A stretch of 64,000 nt of DNA from GCA-003244245 sp035606945. Lineage in GTDB: Bacteria; Actinomycetota; Actinomycetes; Mycobacteriales; Pseudonocardiaceae. The stretch spans positions 1 through 64,000 of the forward strand of contig DATNDR010000123.1 of NCBI GenBank assembly GCA_035606945.1. Direction: 5' to 3'. Shown here piece after piece: positions 18,132-28,684 of this stretch; position 1 is the stretch's first letter; every line of letters starts with the position of its first letter. The position numbers were made by a program, and so were the translations under genes. The notes beneath the pieces were generated by a model. That model made no database searches. It was not told where the DNA came from and saw only the letters and a program-made list of their open reading frames with translations.

Positions 18132-19247
18132 CGCGTCCTGGCCGGGTATCACCTGCTGGCCGCGCTCGGCGAGCAACCTCAGCACCAGCGCTGTGGTATC
18201 CGGGCTGAGCACGACGTGCCTGGGGTCGCTCCGGTCGACGGCCTGCTTGCGGATCGCTTCGACCAGCTCGGCGTCGTCCTTCGGCCAGGGCGCCAGCCCG
18301 GCGTCGGCGAGGACCTGGGAATTGGCGATGCCATGTCCGGGGATGGGCCGGTAGGTCACCGCGGGCAACCCGGCGGTCAACGCCTCGGTCAGCGACAGCC
18401 CACCCGCGTTGTGGATCAGCACGTCGGCGGCGGCCATCAGTTCGGGGACGTCGTCGCGCCAGCCCAGCGCGACGACTCCGGGCTGAGCCGACAGCTGCTT
18501 GCGGAGCCGATCATTACGCCCGCATAGCACCACCACTTCCCCAACGCCCGAGGAAGTGATCGACCGCACCACATTCGGCACGTCGCCCATCCCCAGCGAC
18601 CCGGTCGCCAGCAGCACCACCAAGTCGTCGGGGGACAGCCCGAGCTCGGTGCGCAATGCCTGGCGACGTGCCGGGTCGACTGGTTCGGCGAACTTCGGTG
18701 ACACCAGCCCGCCGACGGCCTGCATGGGCGTCTGGTAAACCAGCTCTCCCATCCGAGCGGTGGCCTCGGTCACCGTCACGTGGTGATCCACAGCGCGGTG
18801 CACCCAGGTCCGGTGCACGGCCGGGTCGGTGAGGAAGGTCACTAGCGTGGCGTTGATCCGCCCGGCTTCTTTTAGCTGGCCCAATGTCTGGCTGGACAGC
18901 ATGTACGTGGACACCACCACGTCGTGATCACCAACCCAGCGCAGCACATCACGCTGCGCCACCCGGCACAGCCACAGTGCGACCCACCGCACCCAGCCGG
19001 TGCGCTCCAGGTTGGCGAACAACCAGTCGAAAAACGCCGGCCAGTAACCGACGCTCAGCCGGTAACCATCCCGCAGGATGAACCGGCACGCCCGCGGCAG
19101 CGCGTCCAGGTAGTCCCGGCGGTCGGCCGCAACCCCCGCTTTGGCCAGCCGGCTGACCAGCTCGTCAGCCGCACCGTCGTGACCTGCGCCAACGCTGCCC
19201 GATATGACCAGCACCCGGGTTGTTGTGCTCGTTGCCCGTCCGCCCAT
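18120..19247 (-). CDS. Glycosyltransferase, MGDG synthase / MurG-like (GT28)
   Basis: A 375-residue GT-B enzyme. The N-terminus has 'SGSVGAGHDGAADEL', the glycine-rich motif of monogalactosyldiacylglycerol synthases, and the C-terminal half has the nucleotide-sugar site 'HNAGGLSLTEALTAGLPAV'. Such enzymes transfer sugars to diacylglycerol or other lipids on the cytoplasmic face of the membrane. Acceptor and sugar are not evident. A TACA-GGG-TGTA element lies about 50 bases upstream of the start. Confidence 0.88.
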   Translation of the reverse strand: MGGRATSTTTRVLVISGSVGAGHDGAADELVSRLAKAGVAADRRDYLDALPRACRFILRDGYRLSVGYWPAFFDWLFANLERTGWVRWVALWLCRVAQRDVLRWVGDHDVVVSTYMLSSQTLGQLKEAGRINATLVTFLTDPAVHRTWVHRAVDHHVTVTEATARMGELVYQTPMQAVGGLVSPKFAEPVDPARRQALRTELGLSPDDLVVLLATGSLGMGDVPNVVRSITSSGVGEVVVLCGRNDRLRKQLSAQPGVVALGWRDDVPELMAAADVLIHNAGGLSLTEALTAGLPAVTYRPIPGHGIANSQVLADAGLAPWPKDDAELVEAIRKQAVDRSDPRHVVLSPDTTALVLRLLAERGQQVIPGQDALPA

Positions 19248-19296
19248 TTGGTCCCTACCTATCCCAGGCGCAGCCTGGCGAGTCAGGACGATCTCC

Positions 19297-19307
19297 TACA
19301 GGGTGTA
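19297..19307. promoter_or_regulatory. TACA-N3-TGTA element upstream of the glycosyltransferase
   Basis: TACAGGGTGTA lies between the end of the M56 peptidase gene and the start of the glycosyltransferase on the same strand. It has the same TACA-N3-TGTA form as 16150-16164. The adjacent BlaI-type repressor is the obvious candidate protein; this is inference from the motif alone. Confidence 0.35.
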
Positions 19308-19347
19308 AGAGACTAGCGGACACGCAGCGTGACTCGCGGGCGGCCGG

Positions 19348-20259
19348 TCAGTTCGGCCAAAGCCAGTAGATGAGCTGGTAGAAAGCGATAGTGGCCTGTA
19401 CGGCCGCGATGGTGGTAGCCACGCCCAGCGCCAGCACGCTGCTGGGCACCAGGGGCTCGGGCCGGGGAGGATCGCAGCGCAACGCGGCGACCCGGGCCGA
19501 CACTCCGCACCCGGTGAAGCGCAGCGCCATTGACGCTGCCGGCCAGGCGGGCATCCGGTTGGAGGATCCGCCGGCGAGGGCGGCCTTGGCCAGCGCCCGG
19601 GCAACCAGCGCCCGGCTTCCGGTCACCGTCGCGGCGTGTTCATCGGCGCTGCGCTCGACCAGGTACGCCACCGCCTCCCGCACCGGGATCAGCATCGGGT
19701 TGAGCGCGGCGCACACCTCGGCGGCGGCCCGCAGCCGGTGATGCCTGCCTTGCAGGTGCGCCCGCTCGTGGGCGAGCACGACCCGGCGCTCGTCACCATC
19801 CAGCGCCGTCAACATGCCTCGAGTGACGAGGATCCGTCCGGGGCGGCCCGGCACGGCGAAGGCGTGTGGGGCGTCCAAGGACACCACCGCGAGCTCGCCG
19901 CCTCCGCATGCGCCGCAGACCGCTCGAAGCTCTCTGTTCATGGCGCGCCGGACCGTCAGCACTCGCGCCACCCGCACAATGCCGAAGATCAGCGCAATCA
20001 TGGCGGTGACACCGATGAGGGTGGGCACCGGATCCTGCAGCTGCACGCCCCGCTCGAGGGCTTCATCCGCGACCAGCGTGGTGTCCCCCAGCAGGGTGGC
20101 TGCCAGTAAAACCAGCCCCCAGGTGGCGGCCGCTGCGCAGAGCATGGCGGCGATGACGAACACGACGGCCCGGGTAGGCGCGATACGGGCCACGACGATC
20201 CGGCTGATCGCAGCCAGCAGCAGCGACAGCGCCGCCGGCAGGTACACGCTGATGGTCAT
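19348..20259 (-). CDS. M56-family membrane metalloprotease (BlaR1/HtpX-like)
   Basis: A 303-residue membrane protein with hydrophobic segments at the N-terminus, around residues 75-100, and at the C-terminus. The cytoplasmic domain has the zinc motif 'AHERAH', and a downstream Glu in 'ERSADEHAA' is a candidate third ligand. Actinobacterial M56 proteins of this size lack the penicillin-binding sensor of BlaR1. They are usually paired with a BlaI-type repressor, as here (ATGA overlap at 20256-20259), and presumably inactivate it in response to an envelope signal. Confidence 0.88.
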   Translation of the reverse strand: MTISVYLPAALSLLLAAISRIVVARIAPTRAVVFVIAAMLCAAAATWGLVLLAATLLGDTTLVADEALERGVQLQDPVPTLIGVTAMIALIFGIVRVARVLTVRRAMNRELRAVCGACGGGELAVVSLDAPHAFAVPGRPGRILVTRGMLTALDGDERRVVLAHERAHLQGRHHRLRAAAEVCAALNPMLIPVREAVAYLVERSADEHAATVTGSRALVARALAKAALAGGSSNRMPAWPAASMALRFTGCGVSARVAALRCDPPRPEPLVPSSVLALGVATTIAAVQATIAFYQLIYWLWPN

Positions 20260-20708
20260 GAGCGGCGCCTCAGTATTGCTCTCAGCATCCGGGCATCCTC
20301 CACCGACAGCGAGGTGGCGAACCGTTGCAGCACGGCCTGACGATCCCGGCCCCGGCTCAGCAACGCCTGCATCTGCTCGGCGGCCAGTTCCTCGGCGCCC
20401 TTGACGGGGAAGTACTCGTGGCGGCGCCCCTCGGCGACCCGGTCGATGAGCCCCTTGTCGTACAGCCGGACCAGGATGGTCTGCACGGTGTTGTAGGCGA
20501 GGTCACCGCCGACCGCCCGCCGCACATGGGCAGTGGTCAGCGGCCCATCGGCGGCCCACAAAGCGGCCAGCACCTCGGCCTCGAGCTCGCCGGCCGCGCG
20601 CCGGGCCGCCATCCTGCCGCGCGGGGGTCGCTGCTCGGGTGGCTGCTCGACCCGGGCTTGTTGGTCCTGACTCGTCAGATCGACCACCTGCGCTCCGCAG
20701 CTTCCCAT
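20256..20708 (-). CDS. blaI: BlaI/MecI/CopY-family transcriptional repressor
   Basis: A 150-residue BlaI-type winged-helix protein: 'LEAEVLAALWAADGPLTTAHVRRA', then the recognition region 'AYNTVQTILVRLYDKGL' and the wing 'RRHEYFPV'. The C-terminal helices mediate dimerisation and contain the region cleaved in the Bla system. The N-terminal 32 residues lack similarity and the real start may be Met33. It is the first gene of a coupled pair with the M56 protease. Candidate operators are TACA-N3-TGTA elements nearby. Confidence 0.9.
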   Translation of the reverse strand: MGSCGAQVVDLTSQDQQARVEQPPEQRPPRGRMAARRAAGELEAEVLAALWAADGPLTTAHVRRAVGGDLAYNTVQTILVRLYDKGLIDRVAEGRRHEYFPVKGAEELAAEQMQALLSRGRDRQAVLQRFATSLSVEDARMLRAILRRRS

Positions 20709-20750
20709 GGGCGTCCCCAGATTACGCGCCCGACGTTTCGCCGAGGCGGC

Positions 20751-21176
20751 CTACTCTTCGGCGGGTCGGCGCAGCCGTTTGGTCAGCGTCCGGCGGCGCT
20801 TGTCGGCGAGGCGACGCTCGCGAGCGGCCCGGGAGGGTCGGGTCGGGCGGCGTGGCGGTGGGTCGGGCGCGAGGGCCTCACGCAGCATCGCGACCAGCCG
20901 CATGCGTGCTGCCTGGCGATTACGAAGCTGGGAGCGGTGTTCGGCGGCGACGATGGTGAGCACCCCATCGACCAGCCGCCCGCTCAACCGCTCGAGCACT
21001 CGAGCTCGCTGGGCCGGTGTGAACGCGGTGGATGCGGCCACGTCGAAGACCAGCTCGACTCGCGAATCAGCGGTGTTGACTCCTTGCCCGCCGGGCCCGC
21101 CGGCGTGGGAGAACCGCCACCCCAGCTCGGTCTCCGAAATCGAGACCGAGCCACAGATAGGCAGCATGGTGCGCAC
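20751..21176 (-). CDS. arfB: Peptidyl-tRNA hydrolase ArfB (ribosome rescue)
   Basis: A 141-residue class I release-factor-like protein with the catalytic GGQ in 'SHAGGPGGQGVN' (Gly29-Gly30-Gln31). It has no codon-recognition domain and a strongly basic C-terminal tail ('RRLADKRRRTLTKRLRR') that inserts into the empty mRNA channel. It hydrolyses peptidyl-tRNA on stalled ribosomes. The length and layout match the YaeJ/ArfB family. Confidence 0.95.
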   Translation of the reverse strand: MRTMLPICGSVSISETELGWRFSHAGGPGGQGVNTADSRVELVFDVAASTAFTPAQRARVLERLSGRLVDGVLTIVAAEHRSQLRNRQAARMRLVAMLREALAPDPPPRRPTRPSRAARERRLADKRRRTLTKRLRRPAEE

Positions 21177-21233
21177 CTGCCCAGCATGCCCGCTCGGCTG
21201 GGTTGGCCGCTGTTGGAGACGTCCCGCACCCGG

Positions 21234-21260
21234 GTTGGTGGCCCTTGAAGGGCCACCAAC
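21234..21260 (-). terminator. Hairpin terminator of acetyl-CoA synthetase gene
   Basis: An 11-bp perfect inverted repeat (GTTGGTGGCCC, TTGAA loop, GGGCCACCAAC) begins directly at the stop codon of the acs gene on its downstream side. There is no long U tract, as is common in actinobacteria. Confidence 0.7.
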
Positions 21261-23237
<1,977 letters not shown>

Positions 23238-23516
23238 CGCGGCAAGACCTCTCCTGTGTCGCGTTCACCACGTTGCGCTGATGACGGTAGTAGCGTCGCC
23301 GACCCATGGCCACTGGGCGCCGGTGCTGGTGGACAGTCACGGCGGGCATCACGACGAGGACAACTTTCCCGCCGCATTTCGACGACATAAAGTGACGGTC
23401 CTTTAACGCTTCGTGATTCTCGGCGGCGATACTGAACTGGCGTCCTACGGTGTCGATGCTAGAGTCGGTTTATATCTCGTCGATCACCCACGCCGCTGTA
23501 CTAGGAAGACGCTCCA

Positions 23517-24011
23517 ATGATCAGCCAACAGGTGACACGTCGCCGATCAAAGAATCCGCGCTCCGGACAGTGGAACGTTAACGCTGCGCAACCTGCTGGC
23601 GCGACCTCTTTCGCCCGTTTTCTCTGGATCTTCACTACGCTCGGCATCGTCGTCGTGATCGTCGTCATTGGTTTCCTGATCGGCATTGTCCGAGCGCTCG
23701 AATCGATTGACGACGGTTTGTCTACGGCGTCTAACTCAGTGGCAGGAGCCACGGCTAACGTTCAATCCCTGCCGGACTACATCCGGGGAATCAACTCCGC
23801 GCTGAGCGACATCGACACCGCCTTGAAGCCGATCCCGGGTCAGGTGGCCGGCATCAATGATTCGTTGCAGTCCATCGGAGGTTCGGGGCAGCGCGTTGAC
23901 AGCTCTTTGAAGGACACCGCTCGTTCGTTGAGCAACACGTCGGGATCGCTGGTCAACACTTCCAACTCATTGAGTGGCGCGGCCAAGTCCTTGGGAAGCA
24001 GTTCCCACTAG
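23517..24011 (+). CDS. Single-pass membrane protein with helical extracytoplasmic domain
   Basis: A 164-residue protein. A basic N-terminus is followed by one hydrophobic segment ('IFTTLGIVVVIVVIGFLIGI', about residues 38-57), then a Ser/Asn/Leu/Asp-rich stretch with heptad-like spacing ('SLKDTARSLSNTSGSLVNTS'), probably coiled coil. It resembles chemoreceptor-like or DUF948-like stalks, but I cannot name a family. The start is ATG 23517. The base composition is less GC-rich than its neighbours. It precedes a regulator remnant. Confidence 0.65.
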   Translation: MISQQVTRRRSKNPRSGQWNVNAAQPAGATSFARFLWIFTTLGIVVVIVVIGFLIGIVRALESIDDGLSTASNSVAGATANVQSLPDYIRGINSALSDIDTALKPIPGQVAGINDSLQSIGGSGQRVDSSLKDTARSLSNTSGSLVNTSNSLSGAAKSLGSSSH

Positions 24012-24515
24012 GGACGGCAGCGAGTTCGTTCGCGGCGTTGCAGGGGTTGTACTGGCTGGTCGCCAACGTGGCAGCTGGTGGGCCGGCGCGTTGGCGGTTG
24101 ATGATCTGCTCTGGGTCGATGAGCTGTCGTTACGGTGGCTGATCTATCTATGGCGGCGGCTGGAAGGGCTGCCGGTGCTGATCGCAGCCAGCACCCGCCC
24201 ACCGCGTCGGGAGCATGCGCCGTTGCTGGCTGAACTACTCACCGTGGACCGGGTCGAAGTGTTGTGTCCTGGGCCGCTCAGCCAGCCTGCCGGTGGCCCG
24301 CTGATCCGTGAGCAGTTGGGCCGCCAGCCTGATCCCGCCTTCGTAGCGGCGTGCACTGCGGCCACTGCCGCAAATCCTTTTGTGCTGCGCGAGTTGCTGT
24401 TCGATCTGGCCGCAGACGGTGTTGAGCCGGCTGCTGCGCAGGTGCCGGCCCTGGCCGAGCGGGTTCCCGCTCAGGTGCAACGGGCGGTGCTGGTCCGATT
24501 GGGACGGCCACAGTG
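24012..24515 (+). pseudogene. Remnant of a LuxR-family AAA ATPase regulator, frameshifted
   Basis: Two frames together give part of the ATPase domain of large LuxR regulators. One frame reads 'SFAALQGLYWLVANVAAGGP' (24015-24095). The other continues with 'LAVDDLLWVDELSLRWL' and on to 'ERVPAQVQRAVLVRLGR' (to about 24510). The typical protein has these joined in one frame, so a frameshift lies near 24090-24100. The Walker A region and the whole C-terminal part with the helix-turn-helix are missing. The frame then runs into unrelated residues and stops at 24576. Confidence 0.75.
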
Positions 24516-24763
24516 GCGGCGTGAATCGCTTCTGCTTCCGGCACCAAAAATACAAGAGCTGTCTGTCCCACAATAGTCATACGTGCTGTCTATCAGCATG
24601 GCGACCAGTCCCGGACATCCGCGGCTTGGCCAGCCTGGGGCGCCGCCCCGAGGGCCCGGCACTTCCGAAGCTATGGGGGAGTGCACGAGAAGCGGCGGCT
24701 CGGGCTCCGTGGCACCGTGGTCACCAGGCGCACCGGCTGATCGGCTCCAGGGGAGACAGTGGC

Positions 24764-25492
24764 ATGGCGCAGCGCATCGCTGAGAACACCTGGCGGATCC
24801 AAGGGCGCACGGTGACCCTGCCCGTGGTGATCCGGAACTCCCTTGTCGCCGCCGCGGTGTTCTCCTGCTCCGCCGACGCAGCCCGGAGGGCCGTGACGGA
24901 CGAGCGGCTGACACCCCTGACCATCGCGGGCCAGTGTCTCACCGGCTTGATAGTCGTCAAGTACCGCGATAGTGACCTCGACGCCTATGACGAGGTCGGT
25001 TTGATGGTCGCGGTGCGTGGCCCGGATCGCGGTGCGATCGGGGCCTACCTCATAGAGCTGCCCGTCACTCAGACCTTCACGCTTGAGGCCGGGCGTGCGA
25101 TCTGGGGCCTGCCCAAATGGCTGGCGCGCAGCGCCATCTCGTTTCGCCGCAGCGGGGTGGAGGTGGACCTCTGCGACGGTGCGCGATTCGTGCTTGCCGC
25201 CGCGTTGCAGGTGGGCCGCCTGCGGATCCCGATTCCGATCACCGCGCCGATGCCCTGCTGGGCGGTTCGTCCGGATGGCCCGGCCGCGGGCGAACTCCTC
25301 CATGGCGCTTTCCGGGTCCGCCTCCATGATTTACGCATCCGGCTGGGAGGGGCGCGGCTCGTGCTCGGCGAACATCGGATGGCTCGCAGCGCCCGCGCCC
25401 TGGGAATGTCCAGCCCTGCGCTGTGCACCGTGGTGGCCAGAATGACCGCCGAGCTGGACGCGTTGCCCCCGCTCGGTGGCCATCCTGACTAG
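24764..25492 (+). CDS. Acetoacetate decarboxylase family protein
   Basis: About 242 residues from ATG 24764, with GGGGAG upstream; the open frame extends further upstream but without homology. Family features include 'YRDSDLDAYDEVGLMVAV', then 'LPVTQTFTLEAGRAIWGLPKW', which holds the region of the Schiff-base Lys in true acetoacetate decarboxylases. Members act as decarboxylases, hydratases or cyclases on keto acids, and the reaction here is not known. No partner enzyme is adjacent. Confidence 0.82.
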   Translation: MAQRIAENTWRIQGRTVTLPVVIRNSLVAAAVFSCSADAARRAVTDERLTPLTIAGQCLTGLIVVKYRDSDLDAYDEVGLMVAVRGPDRGAIGAYLIELPVTQTFTLEAGRAIWGLPKWLARSAISFRRSGVEVDLCDGARFVLAAALQVGRLRIPIPITAPMPCWAVRPDGPAAGELLHGAFRVRLHDLRIRLGGARLVLGEHRMARSARALGMSSPALCTVVARMTAELDALPPLGGHPD

Positions 25493-25526
25493 CCGCGTAC
25501 CGGTTCGGCCCGCAGCTGGCCGGGGT

Positions 25527-27311
25527 TCAGGTGGCGGCTTGTCCAGCCGGGTCCGGTGGTGTGCTGGTGGTCCCACCACCATCACCCGTCGACGTTGTCC
25601 CGCCACCACCGGGCGACGTCGGCCCACCACCACCGGGCGACGTCGCACCACCGCCACTGCCACCCGTCGACGTTGTCCCGCCACCATCGGGCGACGGGGT
25701 CCCGCCACCACCGGGCGACGTCGCGCCACCCCGAGCCGAGTTGCTGACCGGGACAGCTGTGCCGGCGGCAGCGGTCTGGAGTCCGGCGGTGTGCGCGGGA
25801 TGGATCACCGCGCCTGCGGTATCACTGGCCGAATGACTCGGTGCCGCGACTGGCACGGCGAGGGTGGGCCCGATCGAGCTCGCGGCGGCTAGCGGCTGGT
25901 CGTTGCTCTTCCCGGCGTTCGCTGTGGTGCTGGGAGTCCGCGGCGCCTGCGTACCGGCGACCGCCTGAGGGGTCGAATCGCTGTGGGCGATGAACAGTGG
26001 GACTGACGCCGCAGCGGCCAGCAGCGCTAGCGATCCGGCGAGGGCAGCTCGTTTCATACTCCGTGAGGTGGCGCGGCGCCGCCGGCTCTGGACGGATTCG
26101 ACGTCGAGCGGGATGGCGGTCAGGGATGGGCGCTCGGGCGGGCGTGCCGGTTCGGAGGGCTCTTCAAACGCGTGATTTGCAGACAGGGGGTTTGCAGACA
26201 CGGGGTTTGCCGGCACGGGGTGTGCTTCGGCGATGTCTTCGACCTGCGGCGCCGGGACGGCGAGGGCGGCGGCGCCGCGGGCGATGACCGTGCTGGGGTC
26301 GCTGTCGATGGTGATGGGCCGGTCCAAGTCGGTGGAGATGAGTTGGGCGACCAGGGGGATACGGCAGGATCCTCCGGCGAGCAGCACCGCCTCGAGCTGG
26401 TGGGGTTGCACGTCAGCGGTGTGCAGGGCGCGGCGCAGAACCTGGAGGGTCCCGGACAGCCGCGCGCGGATCATGTCGTCGAACTCGGCGCGGTGCAGGC
26501 GGACCTGGGTCTGGATCCCTGGGGCGGCCACCGGGATGGTCACCTCAGTGTCGGTCGACAGCGCCTGGGTGGCCCGGGTACATCCCCGGCGAAGCGCCGC
26601 GATAGCGGCCAGGGTGGCCGGGTCCTCGGTGTCCAGCTCGGCCAATCCGGGCACCGCCGCGAGTACGTGGCCGAACACCGCATCATCGAAATCCGCGCCG
26701 CCCAGTTGCTCGAGGACCTGGGGCTGGCCCAGCACGGTGAACCCGCCATCGCCACTGGTGCGGATCACGGTGGCGTGGAAGGTGGTGCCACCCAGGTCGT
26801 AGACCGCGATGGTGCGCCCGGAAGCGAACGGCTGCCCGGCGGCATACCCAGCTGCGGCGGCCTGGGGTTCGGCGCAGAAGCGGACGTGACCCAAGCCCGC
26901 GTCCGCCAGCGACGTGGCGAGGACCTCCCGCTTGTAGTCGCCCCAGGTGGGCGGGTGGGTCACGACGATGCCCTCGGCTGGGTCTCCTTGCCGGCGGGCG
27001 ACCTCGTCCACCACCCAGCGGGTCAGCATCGCGGCGAGCTGCGCCGCGGTGTAGACCTGGCCTCCGATGACCATCGGAATCTGGTCCCCGATGCGCCCGA
27101 TGAAGGAGCGCACCACCCGATCCGGATCGGTCACCGCTCGCCGTAACGCGGCCTCGCCCACCTCGACCTGGCCCTCCGCACCCACAAAGACCACCGAGGG
27201 CACCACCGCTGACCCGCTGCCCAACGACACCACCTCAGCACGCCCCGCTGCCCGGCGCACCGCCGCCGCCGTGACCGTGCTACCCAGATCAATCCCCAGC
27301 CAGTAGCCCAT
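25527..27311 (-). CDS. Hsp70-like ATPase with membrane anchor and Gly/Thr/Ser-rich tail
   Basis: 594 residues. The N-terminal 350 or so form an actin/Hsp70 ATPase: phosphate-1 'GIDLGSTVTAA', phosphate-2 'VYDLGGTTFHAT', adenosine motif 'LLAGGSCRIP'. The Hsp70 substrate-binding domain is absent. Instead come a polar linker, one membrane segment (about residues 421-441) and an extracytoplasmic tail of repeated 'GGGTTSTGG' and 'GGATSPGG' type. Such anchored Hsp70-like proteins are known in actinobacteria beside IniB/dynamin-like genes, and an IniB-like gene is divergent here. The role is probably envelope stress; the mechanism is unknown. ATG 27311. Confidence 0.85.
   Translation of the reverse strand: MGYWLGIDLGSTVTAAAVRRAAGRAEVVSLGSGSAVVPSVVFVGAEGQVEVGEAALRRAVTDPDRVVRSFIGRIGDQIPMVIGGQVYTAAQLAAMLTRWVVDEVARRQGDPAEGIVVTHPPTWGDYKREVLATSLADAGLGHVRFCAEPQAAAAGYAAGQPFASGRTIAVYDLGGTTFHATVIRTSGDGGFTVLGQPQVLEQLGGADFDDAVFGHVLAAVPGLAELDTEDPATLAAIAALRRGCTRATQALSTDTEVTIPVAAPGIQTQVRLHRAEFDDMIRARLSGTLQVLRRALHTADVQPHQLEAVLLAGGSCRIPLVAQLISTDLDRPITIDSDPSTVIARGAAALAVPAPQVEDIAEAHPVPANPVSANPLSANHAFEEPSEPARPPERPSLTAIPLDVESVQSRRRRATSRSMKRAALAGSLALLAAAASVPLFIAHSDSTPQAVAGTQAPRTPSTTANAGKSNDQPLAAASSIGPTLAVPVAAPSHSASDTAGAVIHPAHTAGLQTAAAGTAVPVSNSARGGATSPGGGGTPSPDGGGTTSTGGSGGGATSPGGGGPTSPGGGGTTSTGDGGGTTSTPPDPAGQAAT
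25566..25733 (-). repeat. Degenerate tandem repeats encoding the Gly-rich tail
   Basis: Units of about 27 bases (CCACCACCGGGCGACGTCG and variants such as CCCGTCGACGTTGTCCCG) are repeated about six times inside the 3' end of the Hsp70-like gene. They encode alternating 'GGGTTSTG' and 'GGATSPG' segments. Such repeats are prone to length change. Confidence 0.8.
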
Positions 27312-27557
27312 GCCAGCACCCTCCTCGGAACTGATCGCAACGATGTCTGGCTTGCGTATCGCCCGGCACAGGGCGTTGCGTTATCGCTCAGGCCGACCCC
27401 CGGCCCCCCAATCAGCCCGCTGTCAATCCCCTAATCCGGGGCGAGCGCAACCCGGTGCAGTCCCCGATGTCCGGCTGCAGCGTGGGCCCTAGCTTTGCCG
27501 TCACACCACCGGCGGACCTCGCCGGCCCGGTACATCACACGAGGGAGAGTGACGGTC

Positions 27558-28520
27558 ATGTCGAGCACGAAGAGCCTGCTGGATTTCATCCTGAGCCTGC
27601 TGAGCAATGACGACGCCAAGGAAGCGTTCTTCGCGAACCCGGATCAGGCGCTGGCCGATGCAGGTCTGAGTGATGTGTGCAGCGAGGATGTCTCGGATGC
27701 GATGACGTATGTGGCCGAGTACCACCCGGTGTCCACCGTCGGAAACCGCGAGTACAACGTCGGAAATCACGGAGACCAGCGGGTCTACGCAGACGACCAG
27801 GCCTACCGGCACGAAGACACGCGGCCGCACGAGGGCTGGCGCCCCGACCCGGGTCTGGACTCACACGCCGCCGCCGTGCAGCAGCTGGAGTACATCTCCA
27901 ACAACTACACCTACTCCGACAGCCACGACACCGTGATCGACAAGTCGGTCAACCAGTCCATCTGGAATGAAGGCAAGCTCACCCAGACCTTCACCGACGA
28001 CTCGGTGACCGCCACCGACCATTCCGTGGCCGCCGGCCGCGATATCAACGGTGACGTCGCCAACGGCGACGGCAATGTCGTCGGAGACAACGCCAAGGTG
28101 GGCAACACGTCCAACGACTACTCCACCCACGGCTCATTCAACGGCAATAACATCGCCGACCGCGGCGGCGTCGCCGGAGACGGCAACGTGACCGACTCCG
28201 ACCACAGCGACGTGGCCACCAACGGCAGCCGGCTGGTGGACAACCGCGTGGACAGCCACGACACCACGGTCAGAGACGTGGGCAACACCTCCGACTCGAA
28301 CAACACCACGCTCGACAACGTCGGCAATCACAATGAGCCGCACAACACCACGATCAGCGACTCGGGTAACTACGAGCCGCACACCAACTACCACCCCGAC
28401 ATCACCGAGAACTCGAACAACACCAGCGTGGACGATTCCAGGATCAGCGACAACGAGCAGCACGGCTTGCTCAACGTCAATGAGACCCATGTGCTCGACG
28501 ACCTCCACCTCAACCTCTGA
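27558..28520 (+). CDS. IniB N-terminal domain protein with long hydrophilic repetitive tail
   Basis: 320 residues from ATG 27558 (GAGGGAGA upstream). The first 60 residues match the IniB N-terminal domain: 'SLLDFILSLLSNDDAKEAFF' and 'DQALADAGLSDV'. The remainder is low complexity, very rich in Asp, Asn, Ser, Thr, His and Gly, with recurring 'VGN', 'SDSNNTT' and 'DNVGNHN' patterns. No signal peptide is visible. In mycobacteria IniB belongs to the isoniazid-induced envelope stress operon with dynamin-like IniA and IniC. Those genes are absent here; the divergent neighbour is an Hsp70-like ATPase. Confidence 0.82.
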   Translation: MSSTKSLLDFILSLLSNDDAKEAFFANPDQALADAGLSDVCSEDVSDAMTYVAEYHPVSTVGNREYNVGNHGDQRVYADDQAYRHEDTRPHEGWRPDPGLDSHAAAVQQLEYISNNYTYSDSHDTVIDKSVNQSIWNEGKLTQTFTDDSVTATDHSVAAGRDINGDVANGDGNVVGDNAKVGNTSNDYSTHGSFNGNNIADRGGVAGDGNVTDSDHSDVATNGSRLVDNRVDSHDTTVRDVGNTSDSNNTTLDNVGNHNEPHNTTISDSGNYEPHTNYHPDITENSNNTSVDDSRISDNEQHGLLNVNETHVLDDLHLNL

Positions 28521-28540
28521 ACCACCGGTAACCTGGTAGG

Positions 28541-28586
28541 ACAGCAGCTCCGCCACTCCCCGCCCCGGGGGTGGCGGAGCTGCTGT
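28541..28586 (+). terminator. Hairpin terminator after the IniB-like gene
   Basis: A perfect 16-bp inverted repeat (ACAGCAGCTCCGCCAC and its complement, 14-base loop) starts 20 bases after the stop of the IniB-like gene and ends about 100 bases before the P450 start. Confidence 0.75.
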
Positions 28587-28684
28587 GTGGCGACGATCCA
28601 GTGGGCCCGGTCGCTTCGAATACCTCACTGGTCGGTGCCGACCCCTGAGCTGCGCGCGTCCTGCTTCGACTGCCCCGAAAGGCG

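Noticed and set aside
25531..25836. Pro-rich plus-strand protein opposite the Hsp70-like tail
   Set aside because: It is only the reverse reading of the Gly/Thr repeats.
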